This document shows, piece by piece, positions 9,652 through 17,731 of a DNA stretch of 64,000 nucleotides. The stretch's first letter is position 1. Each line of letters starts with the position of its first letter. The notes below the pieces were generated by a model. The model had not been told where the DNA came from. It did not search any database and saw nothing but the letters and a program-made list of their open reading frames with translations. The translations under genes were made by a program, and so were the position numbers. The DNA is taken from NCBI GenBank assembly GCA_017478725.1, contig JAFVDD010000012.1, positions 62,001 to 126,000 of the forward strand, given 5' to 3'. Source of the DNA: Paludibacteraceae bacterium (GTDB taxonomy: Bacteria; Bacteroidota; Bacteroidia; Bacteroidales; Paludibacteraceae).

Positions 9652-10874
9652 AAATCGGACTTTTAGCATATCATTCGGCATGTAATATGGGCGCGACGTT
9701 ACAGTTGCTCTCATCGTATTGTTATTGGCAGAAAGCCGGATATGAACCCATTGTCATCAATTGGATTCCGCAAGACTTGGAGAATTACTATATCAATTCG
9801 ACTCCTCAACAGCAACGCGAGCTTCAAATCAATTTGCGAAAACAACTTTGGAAAGAGACCGATTTGTGCAGAACGAGTGAAGAGGTTGCCCGTGTGATTG
9901 AAAAAGAAAAGATTGAAGCGGTTGTAGTTGGCAGCGACGCAATCGCGCAGAATCATCCATGGTTAACAAGATTAAGTTTAGACAAGAAGAAACTCGTTCG
10001 ATATCAGCAATACACGCACGATCGTATGTTTCCTAATCCCTTTTGGGGAATTTTTAACGACTATTTAGCAAAACCTGTTCCTGTAGCCATCTTATCCGCC
10101 TCTTCGCAAGATTCGGCATATCATCTTTTTAGTTTACTCACCCGGATTGAGATGTCTAAGCGTTTACAATCATTCTGCTATGTTTCTACCCGTGATAGTT
10201 GGACCCAAAAGATGATACAAACTATCACTCTCGGTCGTGTAAATCCGCCTGTTACCCCCGATCCGGTGTTCGGATTTAATTACAATGTGGGCGAAATGAT
10301 TTCTTCACGCGAAGAAATCTTGCGTAAGTTTAATTTGTCGGATAGATATATACTATTGAGTTTTATACATCGTTTTACAGTCTCTCAAGAATGGATTGAG
10401 CGATTCGCAGTTTTGGCCAACGCAGAGGGATACGAGTGTATTATGTTGCCTTTTGCCAACAAACCCACATTTGGATGTTTGCCACATACGATTGACCTGC
10501 CACTATCTCCGCTAGATTGGTATGGACTCATCAAGTATTCATCAGGGTATGTCGGACATAATATGCATCCGTTGATTGTTTCAATCCATAATGGCGTCCC
10601 ATTTTTCAGTTTTGATAATTACGGTCAGCGTCGATTAAATGGTCTCTTGCCGGACGATTCGTCGAGTAAGATAAAGCACATCTTGAGTATTGGTGAATTG
10701 GAAGCATATCGAATATCATGTTTGTCCCATATGTTTCATGCACCAGAACCCGAGTATGTATTGGATAAAGTGCTTCATTTTGACACGGAAAAAGAGAAAC
10801 GGTTTGCTGCGCAGTATTACGAGAAATACAAAGAGATGATGTTGAATATCGAAAAATCTATTAATCATGCTTAA
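9648..10874 (+). CDS. Polysaccharide pyruvyl transferase-family protein
   Basis: The 408-residue product begins [19 protein letters not shown], a pattern of the polysaccharide pyruvyl transferase family, in which the N-terminal domain starts with a loop that senses a glycan. The C-terminal half contains [23 protein letters not shown], the family pattern around a conserved His followed by an invariant small loop. Family enzymes move pyruvate from phosphoenolpyruvate to a sugar to form a ketal; some relatives have other activities. The ATG at 9648 (after a TTG two codons earlier) overlaps the previous stop. It ends within the first codons of the next glycosyltransferase gene (8-bp overlap). Confidence 0.8.
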   Translation: MKIGLLAYHSACNMGATLQLLSSYCYWQKAGYEPIVINWIPQDLENYYINSTPQQQRELQINLRKQLWKETDLCRTSEEVARVIEKEKIEAVVVGSDAIAQNHPWLTRLSLDKKKLVRYQQYTHDRMFPNPFWGIFNDYLAKPVPVAILSASSQDSAYHLFSLLTRIEMSKRLQSFCYVSTRDSWTQKMIQTITLGRVNPPVTPDPVFGFNYNVGEMISSREEILRKFNLSDRYILLSFIHRFTVSQEWIERFAVLANAEGYECIMLPFANKPTFGCLPHTIDLPLSPLDWYGLIKYSSGYVGHNMHPLIVSIHNGVPFFSFDNYGQRRLNGLLPDDSSSKIKHILSIGELEAYRISCLSHMFHAPEPEYVLDKVLHFDTEKEKRFAAQYYEKYKEMMLNIEKSINHA

Positions 10875-12018
10875 AGTTGCATATATATCTCCCACTTATT
10901 TCTCAAACGTCGACATACCTTTTATCGAGGAGATGCGACATCTGTGCGAAATACATTATTTCCCGATTGTACCATCAAGCGGGAAAGGTTATGCTATTAA
11001 CCTCACACATTTACCCTCTAAAGCAGATATATATAGCGGAACAGATTTTGACGAATTAAAGAAGTTTAAAGACCTTATAGATTTATCCAAAACGCATGTT
11101 GTGTATCGCAAGGCTGTACATTCATGGGAATGGAGTAATTGGAAAGTTTCTTTTCAATTGGTTAGGATACTAAAAAAAGAGCATTTTGATGTGATTCATA
11201 TCACTGATTCATGGAGATATTTCGAATGGCCTCTATTAAGATTAAGGAATAAGACTATTCTATCCGTTCATGATCCATTTTTGCATTCCTCCATGCAGAA
11301 TAAGTTTGCGCACCTATATCGCTGGATATCCTTCCACTCTTTTCAGCATTTTATCTTATTTAACAAGGAACAATTTCAATCATTCATTGACACGTATCAC
11401 CTGCAAGACAAAAATGTCTATTGCAGTCAATTGAGTGTATATTCATACCTTTCATCATATGCAAAACCACAGCATCAAGATCGACCATATGCGCTATATA
11501 TAGGAACTATTCGTCCATATAAAGGGTTGGAATATCTTTTTGCTGCTATGGAAAAAGTGCATCAAAAACATCCCACGTATCAACTGATTGTGGCCGGAAG
11601 TGGGAAATACTATTTTGACATTGAGATATATAAAAATTGCGATTATATTAAAATCATCAATACATTTTTATCAGACGAGGAGCAAGCTCCTCTAATTGCA
11701 AATTCAGATTTTGTAGTCTGTCCATACAAAGATGCTACTCAAAGCGGTGTTATCATGTCTGCATATGCATTTGAAAAACCTTGCGTTGTTACACGGACCG
11801 GAGGACTACCGGAAATGGTTGGTAACGGAGATTATGGACTGATTGTGCCGCCCTGTGCTGTAGACGAGTTGGCAGATGCCATGTGTCAAATGATAGAAAA
11901 TCCAACTTTGCGTAATCAATTTGCAAAAAAAATTCATGATAATTATTATCTAGGGGAAAAGTCTTGGTCAACTATTGTAAGTGATATAGTTGCCCATGTT
12001 TATTCAAAAATTAATTAA
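10867..12018 (+). CDS. GT4-family glycosyltransferase
   Basis: The 383-residue product has the GT-B layout: an N-terminal domain with HVVYRKAVH and FDVIHITDSW, and a C-terminal nucleotide-sugar domain starting YIGTIRPYKGLEYLF, with the late motif VVCPYKDATQSGVIMSAYAFEKPCVVTRTGGLPE. In GT4 enzymes the Glu/Gly-rich last motif contacts the donor; here the usual E-x7-E spacing is replaced by a Ser/Ala-rich version, so donor preference is unclear. It is translationally coupled to the pyruvyl transferase-like gene (8-bp overlap). It probably adds one sugar of the repeat unit on the cytoplasmic face. Confidence 0.85.
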   Translation: MLKVAYISPTYFSNVDIPFIEEMRHLCEIHYFPIVPSSGKGYAINLTHLPSKADIYSGTDFDELKKFKDLIDLSKTHVVYRKAVHSWEWSNWKVSFQLVRILKKEHFDVIHITDSWRYFEWPLLRLRNKTILSVHDPFLHSSMQNKFAHLYRWISFHSFQHFILFNKEQFQSFIDTYHLQDKNVYCSQLSVYSYLSSYAKPQHQDRPYALYIGTIRPYKGLEYLFAAMEKVHQKHPTYQLIVAGSGKYYFDIEIYKNCDYIKIINTFLSDEEQAPLIANSDFVVCPYKDATQSGVIMSAYAFEKPCVVTRTGGLPEMVGNGDYGLIVPPCAVDELADAMCQMIENPTLRNQFAKKIHDNYYLGEKSWSTIVSDIVAHVYSKIN

Positions 12019-12091
12019 TCAGAACAGCTATATTTGTCCCTTATCAATCACTTCAAAAGAAGGACATTTTTAGGTATAAAAAAGTTATAAT

Positions 12092-13264
12092 ATGAATATT
12101 CTCATTATTTCTCGCGGTATTCCAACATCACAAGATCCTCAGTGGGGATCATTTGAATTCGATCAAGCTAAAGCATTAGCCAAATTAGGTCATTCGGTTT
12201 GTATTGCATCTGTTGATTCTCGTTTTAGATTATTTTGGAGAAAACTAGGATTGACTATTGAGGAGCGAGAGGGTGTAAGATGTTATAACTATTTCTTATG
12301 TCCAGGTATAATCACTGGTATATTAGGTAGCAAATTTAAGAATAATGTTAAAAGTTGGCAATGGCAACAAATTATTCAAGAGATAAATAAGAGAGAGAGG
12401 AAAATTGACGTTATATATTCTCATTATCTGTCCAACTCTTACTATGCTGTCCACTTTTTAAAAAACATTCATGCGCCTATTGTATCTATTGAACATTGGT
12501 CAAAATTAAACATAGAGCCTCTTCCGTCTGATATACACAAAATGGCTATTGAAACGTATCCACAAGTTCAACAAGTAATTACAGTAGCAAAATCATTGCA
12601 AGACAGACTCGAGAATTTATTTGGAATCAAAGCCAAAGTAATATACAATCTTGTAGGCGATGAATTTCATTATTCACCAACTAAGTCAAATAATACAGTT
12701 CATTTTATCACAACGGGTAGTCTTGTATACCGCAAAGGGTTCGATTTATTTGCCAAAGCATTTGCAAAGTTAAATCTCCCAAAAGAACAATGGGAACTAA
12801 ACATCATCGGTGAAGGAGAAGAGCACCAACATTTGCGACAACAAATCATTGATGCAGGCTTACAGGATAATATCCATCTTGTTGGTTCGAAAAATAAAAT
12901 AGAGATCGCAAAATTATTGAATGAAAGTGATGTGTTTGTACTACCTTCACGCAATGAGAATTTTTCTGTTGCCGTTTTGGAGGCATTGGCATGCGGTTTG
13001 CCGGTGGTAGCCAGTATCTGCGGAGGGATACGCGAATGTATTGACGAAAAGAATGGTCTTTTGTTCGAGGTAGATGATGTAGAGGGATTAGCAAAATGCC
13101 TGAAACACATGTATGGGCATTATCAGGAATACGACCGCCAAGCCATCGCAGACAATTGTCAGTCACGATTCTCTTCCGAAGTTATTGCAAAGCAATTGAC
13201 TGAAATTTTTGAAGAAGTTGTATCTAAGCACGCAAAGAAGCAAAAAGCGGACAAAACACACTAA
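12092..13264 (+). CDS. GT4-family glycosyltransferase
   Basis: The 390-residue product is a retaining GT-B glycosyltransferase. The N-terminal GIPTSQDPQWGSFEFDQA loop is typical of bacterial GT4 enzymes, and the C-terminal domain has GSLVYRKGFDLFAKAF and SRNENFSVAVLEALACGLP, in which the two Glu residues (ENFSVAVLE) are the GT4 E-x7-E motif. It closes the first polysaccharide block; 73 bp without a recognisable promoter separate it from the previous gene. The last codons run into a Lys-rich tail and share the phrase GGACAAAACACA with the repeats downstream at 13361. Confidence 0.87.
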   Translation: MNILIISRGIPTSQDPQWGSFEFDQAKALAKLGHSVCIASVDSRFRLFWRKLGLTIEEREGVRCYNYFLCPGIITGILGSKFKNNVKSWQWQQIIQEINKRERKIDVIYSHYLSNSYYAVHFLKNIHAPIVSIEHWSKLNIEPLPSDIHKMAIETYPQVQQVITVAKSLQDRLENLFGIKAKVIYNLVGDEFHYSPTKSNNTVHFITTGSLVYRKGFDLFAKAFAKLNLPKEQWELNIIGEGEEHQHLRQQIIDAGLQDNIHLVGSKNKIEIAKLLNESDVFVLPSRNENFSVAVLEALACGLPVVASICGGIRECIDEKNGLLFEVDDVEGLAKCLKHMYGHYQEYDRQAIADNCQSRFSSEVIAKQLTEIFEEVVSKHAKKQKADKTH

Positions 13265-13306
13265 AATCGAAGAAAATATAGAAATGTGTATTTTTTTACA
13301 AAAATA

Positions 13307-13338
13307 TTTGTATATATCAAAAAAAAGTAGTACATTTG
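13307..13338 (+). promoter_or_regulatory. Bacteroidota-type promoter for the DUF4143 ATPase
   Basis: TTTG (13307-13310), 20 bp, TACATTTG (13331-13338), about 100 bp upstream of the ATPase start; the leader that follows contains the 33-bp repeats. Confidence 0.75.
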
Positions 13339-13354
13339 CGACTGATTTTGTTGA

Positions 13355-13439
13355 AAAAACGGACAAAACACATTAAAACAATATTGGAAAAACGGGCAAA
13401 ATACACCTAAACGATATTAGAAAAACGGGCATAACTATG
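13355..13439. repeat. 33-bp imperfect tandem repeat running into a start codon
   Basis: Two full 33-bp units (13355-13387 and 13388-13420) and a partial third (13421-13439) each begin AAAAACGGRC and keep GATATTAG/CAATATTGG near the end. The third unit merges into the ATG of the ATPase at 13437. A related GGACAAAACACA phrase occurs at 13249-13260 in the end of the upstream gene. Confidence 0.8.
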
Positions 13440-14780
13440 CTTAATAGACACATTGACAACGTAATAAAGCGACATTATTCTATCACCAACAAAGCTTTGC
13501 TGCTTTCTGGCGCACGGCAAGTAGGTAAGACCTATGCCATCCGGCGGTATGCAAGAGAGGCAGGACTGGATCTTGTGGAGATGAATTTTCTTCTGCAGCC
13601 GGAGACGAAACGAATTCCGGAAGGTGCGGCAAATGTGCAGGAACTGCTGTTGCGTATCTCAGCATATGCCAATAGACCGTTAGAATCCGGCAAGACGTTG
13701 ATCTTCTTTGACGAAGTTGAGGAGTATGCGGATATTTTGACATGGGTAAAAGCACTGGTAGATGAGGGGCGATTCCAGTATGCGCTGAGCGGCTCGCTAC
13801 TCGGTTTGGAGTTGAAGAACGTGCGCTCCGAACCAGTGGGGTATATGTCTGAGTTTCAGATGTTCCCATTGGATTTTGAGGAGTTTATTCGCAACTTAGG
13901 CGTATCGGACGAAGTGCTTGCTTCGGTGCGAGAAGCGTGGGAGCAACACAAGCCGGTGGATGCATACATCCATGAGAAACTGCTCCGTTTGTTCAACCTT
14001 TACCTGATAGTAGGAGGCATGCCACAAGCCGTACAGACGTATGTGGACACGAATGATTTGCAGCGCGTACTGCTTGAGCAACAGGCTATACTGGCGTTGT
14101 ACAAAAAGGATATTGCCAGATATGACCCGGACGGCAAACTCTATATCAACGACATTTTTGAGTTGATTCCGTCCGAACTGAATGCAAAAAACAAACGGTT
14201 CATCCTCAAGAACCTGAACGAGCATATCAAGTTCTCACGGCATGAGAATAGTTTTGTTTGGTTACGCGACGCGGATATGGCACTACCAACTTATAATGTG
14301 GAGGAGCCGCGTGTGCCGCTGAAACTGAACGAATTGCGCAATCTGTTCAAGTTGTTCCAAAACGATGTAGGGCTGCTGGCATCGCAGTATGTGGGAGGTA
14401 TTCAGCTGAAGATACTGCAAGGCGATGTAAACATCAACAACGGTGCAATCTATGAGAATGCCGTGGCGCAGGAACTGCATGCACACGGGTGGAAATTGCG
14501 GTATTTCAACAGTAAGAAGCAAGGCGAGGTGGATTTTGTGCTGGAGCAAGATGGCGAAGTTATTCCGCTAGAGGTGAAGTCTGGTAAAGACTATCAGCGT
14601 CACGTGGCACTCAGCAACATACTAAGGAACAAGGAGTATGGTATTTGCCGTGCGGTGGTGCTGAGCAATGAGAATATGTCGGAGCGCGACCAAGTGCTTT
14701 ACGCACCGGTTTATATGACGATGTTTATGCATCACCGTAAACCGCAAGGACCAATGGTGTATAGGCCGGAGTTACCATAA
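13437..14780 (+). CDS. Solitary AAA-type ATPase with DUF4143 C-terminal domain
   Basis: The 447-residue product has Walker A near the N-terminus (LLSGARQVGKTY), Walker B (LIFFDEVEEY), a sensor-like ALSGS segment and a C-terminal DUF4143 region. That region includes GAIYENAVAQELHAHGW and KQGEVDFVLEQ...PLEVKSGK, a restriction-endonuclease-like (D-x-n-E-x-K) arrangement. Such proteins are abundant and often in multiple copies in Bacteroidota; their role is unknown. The gene has its own promoter and a repeat-filled leader, and it interrupts the polysaccharide locus, which suggests insertion of an independent unit. Its base composition differs from the AT-rich glycosyltransferases just upstream. 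Confidence 0.88.
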   Translation: MLNRHIDNVIKRHYSITNKALLLSGARQVGKTYAIRRYAREAGLDLVEMNFLLQPETKRIPEGAANVQELLLRISAYANRPLESGKTLIFFDEVEEYADILTWVKALVDEGRFQYALSGSLLGLELKNVRSEPVGYMSEFQMFPLDFEEFIRNLGVSDEVLASVREAWEQHKPVDAYIHEKLLRLFNLYLIVGGMPQAVQTYVDTNDLQRVLLEQQAILALYKKDIARYDPDGKLYINDIFELIPSELNAKNKRFILKNLNEHIKFSRHENSFVWLRDADMALPTYNVEEPRVPLKLNELRNLFKLFQNDVGLLASQYVGGIQLKILQGDVNINNGAIYENAVAQELHAHGWKLRYFNSKKQGEVDFVLEQDGEVIPLEVKSGKDYQRHVALSNILRNKEYGICRAVVLSNENMSERDQVLYAPVYMTMFMHHRKPQGPMVYRPELP

Positions 14781-14832
14781 CCAATAAACACGCCCCAAAG
14801 CACGTTTGTTGATTTTCAGTGTAATTAGTTTA

Positions 14833-14887
14833 CACCCTTTCGGGTATAAATGCATTCATATTTTCCATTTTTATACCCTATCGGGTG
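14833..14887. repeat. Nested inverted repeat
   Basis: CACCCtttcGGGTATA (14833-14848) and TATACCCtatcGGGTG (14872-14887) are inverted copies of each other, and each is itself a small hairpin (ACCC/GGGT). It lies about 50 bp after the ATPase stop and could serve as a terminator, although no T-tract follows. Confidence 0.65.
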
Positions 14888-14906
14888 CTATTTCAAACAA
14901 TAACGG

Positions 14907-14914
14907 TATCTTTG
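14907..14914 (+). promoter_or_regulatory. Possible promoter -7 box in the repeat-rich gap
   Basis: TATCTTTG matches the -7 box used elsewhere in the window, but no TTTG-like -33 box lies 19-21 bp upstream. If active it would transcribe the direct repeats at 14916-15001, where no protein is evident. Confidence 0.35.
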
Positions 14915-14915
14915 T

Positions 14916-15001
14916 GTTGAGCTTTTGCTGAAAGAAAAAGCGAATAAGCATACAGCGAAGCAGATCGTTGAGCTTTTTGCCGAAAGAAAAAAGCGAATAA
15001 G
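14916..15001. repeat. Pair of imperfect direct repeats
   Basis: Copies at 14916-14948 and 14967-15001 share GTTGAGCTTTT, GCYGAAAG and AAGCGAATAAG. Each can fold through GCTTTT and AAAAGC. No coding potential was recognised in this 514-bp gap (14781-15294). Confidence 0.7.
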
Positions 15002-15035
15002 AAAAAAAAGTACCAAAAAGAATATTACAAAAAAG

Positions 15036-15078
15036 AAAGGTGTTATAATTACGTACGTACATTAAATGTAACACCTTT
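15036..15078. repeat. Inverted repeat (10-bp stem, 23-nt loop)
   Basis: AAAGGTGTTA at 15036-15045 pairs with TAACACCTTT at 15069-15078; TGTAACACC is then repeated directly downstream. Function unknown; it could be a terminator-like or RNA element. Confidence 0.6.
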
Positions 15079-15122
15079 TGTAACACCAGTTATTTTTTCA
15101 TTGGGTCTTCATTGAGACGATG

Positions 15123-15183
15123 TCGTAACATGGTCGCGTGATGGTCGTGTGCAGAACCCGACCATCACGCGACCATCTTCCGA
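15123..15183. repeat. 11-bp-periodic element in inverted duplicate (18-bp perfect stem)
   Basis: TCG recurs at 15123, 15134 and 15145, and CGA at 15159, 15170 and 15181, always 11 bp apart. The two halves are inverted: 15130-15147 is the perfect reverse complement of 15159-15176 (CGACCATCACGCGACCAT), with an 11-nt loop. The same 18-mer occurs at 46934-46951 and, with two changes, at 63351-63368. Confidence 0.85.
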
Positions 15184-15241
15184 GAAACTTTTAATGTAAT
15201 TATGGAAAATTTATTAATAACCATGATTTTTTTCTTTTCCT

Positions 15242-15273
15242 CTTGCATATATAAAAAAAAAATTGTAACTTTG
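15242..15273 (+). promoter_or_regulatory. Bacteroidota-type promoter for the acyl cassette
   Basis: CTTG (15242-15245) followed by CATATA, 20 bp spacing, TAACTTTG (15266-15273). It sits 21 bp before the PglD-like start and probably drives the long co-directional run up to at least 20420. Confidence 0.8.
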
Positions 15274-15294
15274 CACGCGATTTCAAACAAGGAC

Positions 15295-15924
15295 ATGAAA
15301 CAACTGATTATCATAGGGGCAGGTGGCATGGGCAGGACGCTCTACGACATGGTTCGCGAGAGTATCGGCTATAACGAAGAATATACAATCAAAGGGTTTA
15401 TCGATGACAACCTCGCGGCATTAGACGGATTTGAGAATTATCCGCCTATGCTGGGCACTATAAGTGGCTACAAGCCACAGGAAGACGAGGTATTCGTCTG
15501 CTCAATCGGGGGTAGTGCGCGTCGCAAGTGCATGGAAGAGATTATCGCCAAAGGCGGTTCGTTCCTCACGATGATTCATAAAACCGCCCGACTGGGAACA
15601 AATGTGCAGGTGGGAGAAGGGTCGGTTATAGGTGCTTTCACCACCATTGGAGCAGATGCACATGTAGGCAAATACAATCTCATTCAATCCTACACCGTCA
15701 TCGGTCACGACAGTCGCATTGGCGACTGGAACCGGATTGATACACATGTGACATTAGTGGGCGGTACGATTGTCGAAGACGAGACGGACATCCATACGAG
15801 TGCTATGATCAGTCATAATGTAATAGTAGAATCCCGTTCACGCGTGGCAGCGTGCAGTTTTGTGATAAGAAGAGTAAAATCAGGGACAACCGTAATGGGG
15901 AATCCCGCAAAGAAACTATTATAA
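15295..15924 (+). CDS. PglD/NeuD-like sugar N- or O-acyltransferase
   Basis: The 209-residue product has the two-part layout of PglD/NeuD enzymes: an N-terminal Rossmann-like domain (IIIGAGGMGRTLYDM) and a C-terminal left-handed beta-helix (VGEGSVIGAFTTIGADAHVG). The His in VIGHDSRIGDW matches the catalytic base of C. jejuni PglD, and it ends with GTTVMGNPAKKLL. PglD acetylates the 4-amino group of UDP-4-amino-sugars. Here the gene shares a start/stop overlap with an acyl carrier protein gene, so an acyl-ACP rather than acetyl-CoA may be the donor (inference). ATG at 15295 is fixed by the promoter at 15242-15273. Confidence 0.87.
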   Translation: MKQLIIIGAGGMGRTLYDMVRESIGYNEEYTIKGFIDDNLAALDGFENYPPMLGTISGYKPQEDEVFVCSIGGSARRKCMEEIIAKGGSFLTMIHKTARLGTNVQVGEGSVIGAFTTIGADAHVGKYNLIQSYTVIGHDSRIGDWNRIDTHVTLVGGTIVEDETDIHTSAMISHNVIVESRSRVAACSFVIRRVKSGTTVMGNPAKKLL

Positions 15925-16148
15925 TGGAGAAATTTATTGAATTATTCGCGGAGCAATTTGATGAAATGGATGTTGCCCGCCTCAATCCGGAAACCCGTTT
16001 CCGTGAGTTGGAAGAATGGAGTTCGTTGGTTGCACTCCTCGTCATCACGATGGTGGATGAAGAATACGGGGTTGTGCTACCTCCGGAAGAGATGCGAAAA
16101 GCCCAGACTATTCAGGAATTATTCGACCTCGTGCAAAGCAAACTTTGA
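15924..16148 (+). CDS. Acyl carrier protein (first of two)
   Basis: The 74-residue acidic protein has the four-helix acyl-carrier pattern ending in FDLVQSKL. The usual phosphopantetheine site D-S-L appears as EEWSSLVALLV, so the expected carrier Ser is Ser34 and the preceding Asp is replaced by Ser. Because that Asp helps recognition by holo-ACP synthase in many ACPs, this may be a specialised carrier served by its own partner enzymes. Its ATG overlaps the PglD-like stop by one base, and its stop codon starts a heptanucleotide array that fills part of the gap to the next gene. Confidence 0.82.
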   Translation: MEKFIELFAEQFDEMDVARLNPETRFRELEEWSSLVALLVITMVDEEYGVVLPPEEMRKAQTIQELFDLVQSKL

Positions 16149-16168
16149 TAGTTGATAGTTGATAGTTC
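16146..16168. repeat. Heptanucleotide array TGATAGT x3 starting at a stop codon
   Basis: Perfect TGATAGT units at 16146, 16153 and 16160; the first three bases are the ACP stop codon. The next reductase begins at 16200. Confidence 0.8.
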
Positions 16169-16199
16169 TTAGCCCTAAAGGCACGATTATTTGATATTT

Positions 16200-16946
16200 A
16201 TGTACAATCCTTTCTCATTGGAGGGTAAGACCATCTTGGTCACCGGTGCTTCCTCAGGCATCGGCAGAGCGACTGCAATAGAGTGCTCCCGTATGGGCGC
16301 AACCGTTTTTTGTACCGCGCGTAATGAGCCGCGCCTGCGTGAGACGCTCACCATGATGGAAGGAGAGGGACATCACTTTATCGTGGCGGATTTGACCAAC
16401 GAAGAGGATATCATCGCTTTGGTGGAGCAATTGCCGCAGTTGGACGGAGTGGTTTGCGCTGCCGGAGTCAGTGCACTCAAACCTATTCAGACGGTAAAGG
16501 AGCAGGATATACGCACCGTTTTTGACACCAATTATACGGCACCGGTCTTACTCACCAAAACGCTCGTTAAAAAACGTAAATTAGATCCGGAATCCTCGAT
16601 CGTGTTCATTTCTTCGATCTCTGGCAATGGAAACATCGCTACTGCGCTTTCGCTCTACGGATGTTCCAAAAGCGCTCTTAACAGTTTTGCCAAATATGCA
16701 GCATTGGAGGTGGCAAGCAGAAAAATCCGATGCAACACCATTTGTCCTGGGCGCATAGAAACAGGTCTTTTGCAAAACCAAACGATGAGTGCGGAAGATA
16801 TAGAGAAAGATATTGCAAAATATCCTCTTCATCGATATGGGCGACCGGAAGAAGTGGCACAAGCTGCTGTGTATCTGTTGTCTGATGCTTCAAAATGGAT
16901 TACAGGGACGAGTATAACAATAGATGGAGGAAGAACGATTGTATAG
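16200..16946 (+). CDS. Short-chain dehydrogenase/reductase (FabG-like)
   Basis: The 248-residue product is a classical SDR. It has the NAD(P) motif TGASSGIG (about residues 15-22), a modified NNAG motif (CAAG), the catalytic Ser cluster FISSISG, and Tyr152-x3-Lys156 in YGCSKSAL, then the ICPGRIETG loop and the terminal GTSITIDGG. In this setting it most likely reduces a 3-ketoacyl-ACP made by the KAS III enzyme to the 3-hydroxy form. ATG at 16200 is preferred to a TTG nine bases earlier because it gives the standard spacing to the glycine-rich loop. Confidence 0.85.
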   Translation: MYNPFSLEGKTILVTGASSGIGRATAIECSRMGATVFCTARNEPRLRETLTMMEGEGHHFIVADLTNEEDIIALVEQLPQLDGVVCAAGVSALKPIQTVKEQDIRTVFDTNYTAPVLLTKTLVKKRKLDPESSIVFISSISGNGNIATALSLYGCSKSALNSFAKYAALEVASRKIRCNTICPGRIETGLLQNQTMSAEDIEKDIAKYPLHRYGRPEEVAQAAVYLLSDASKWITGTSITIDGGRTIV

Positions 16947-16956
16947 TTAATAATTT

Positions 16957-17703
16957 ATGGAACGATTATTGGAGAATAAGATTTGCATCATTACCGGTGC
17001 TGCGCAGGGTATAGGTAGAGAGATTGCAAAACGGTTTGCAGAAGATGGCGCTGTTGTTTATGCATGCGACCGACAAGAATTAGATGATTCAAAAATTCAA
17101 GAATTTGAAGATTTGAAGATTCACTATTTGTCATTCGACTTAACCGATGCCGCCGCCACAAAAGCCGCGATGATGCAAGTATTCAAAGCCGAAGGACGGA
17201 TAGATGTGCTGGTAAATAACGCCGGAGTGGTATTCAATCGCAAGATTGGCATGATCCTGCGTGAAGAGACCGAACTGATGTTCCGCATCAATGTGATCGC
17301 TGTGTTGGAGTTGATTCAGTTGGTTAGTCGTCTTATGGCGCGTAATGGCGGCGGCAGTATCGTCAATATCGCCTCTGTTACTGCAGTACTTGGCTCGCCC
17401 GGACAAGTTGCTTATTCGGCTACCAAAGGTGCGATTATTGCCCTGACCAAATCAGCCGCTAAAGAGTTAGCACCGCAGGGCATTCGCGTGAATGCCGTAG
17501 CGCCGGGAATTGTCAAAACAGAGCGGTTTGCAGAGTTATACGAAGTCAATGGCGAGAAAATCGATTCGCGCATCAGCCGCATTGCTTTAGGTCGATTAGG
17601 CACACCAGAAGATATAGCGAATGCCTGTTCGTTCTTGGCTTCCGACCGCGCAAGTTATATCTCCGGACATGTTTTGGGTGTAGATGGATGCGCTTCGATT
17701 TAG
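16957..17703 (+). CDS. Short-chain dehydrogenase/reductase (FabG-like)
   Basis: The 248-residue SDR has TGAAQGIG (residues 13-20), NNAG (87-90), the catalytic Ser140 (NIASVTA), Tyr153 and Lys157 (YSATKGA), and VAPGIVKTERF before the C-terminal ISGHVLGVDGC. It is closer to standard 3-oxoacyl-ACP reductases than the SDR ten bases upstream. Two different reductases in one cassette suggest either two reduction steps at different positions or opposite stereochemistry. Its TAG stop is followed directly by a heptanucleotide array leading into the next ATG. Confidence 0.86.
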   Translation: MERLLENKICIITGAAQGIGREIAKRFAEDGAVVYACDRQELDDSKIQEFEDLKIHYLSFDLTDAAATKAAMMQVFKAEGRIDVLVNNAGVVFNRKIGMILREETELMFRINVIAVLELIQLVSRLMARNGGGSIVNIASVTAVLGSPGQVAYSATKGAIIALTKSAAKELAPQGIRVNAVAPGIVKTERFAELYEVNGEKIDSRISRIALGRLGTPEDIANACSFLASDRASYISGHVLGVDGCASI

Positions 17704-17731
17704 TTGACAGTTGATAGTTGACATTTCATAT
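17704..17731. repeat. Heptanucleotide array filling an intercistronic gap
   Basis: Units TTGACAG, TTGATAG, TTGACAT and TTCATAT run from the base after the SDR stop (17703) into the ATG of the AMP-ligase at 17730. Confidence 0.8.
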
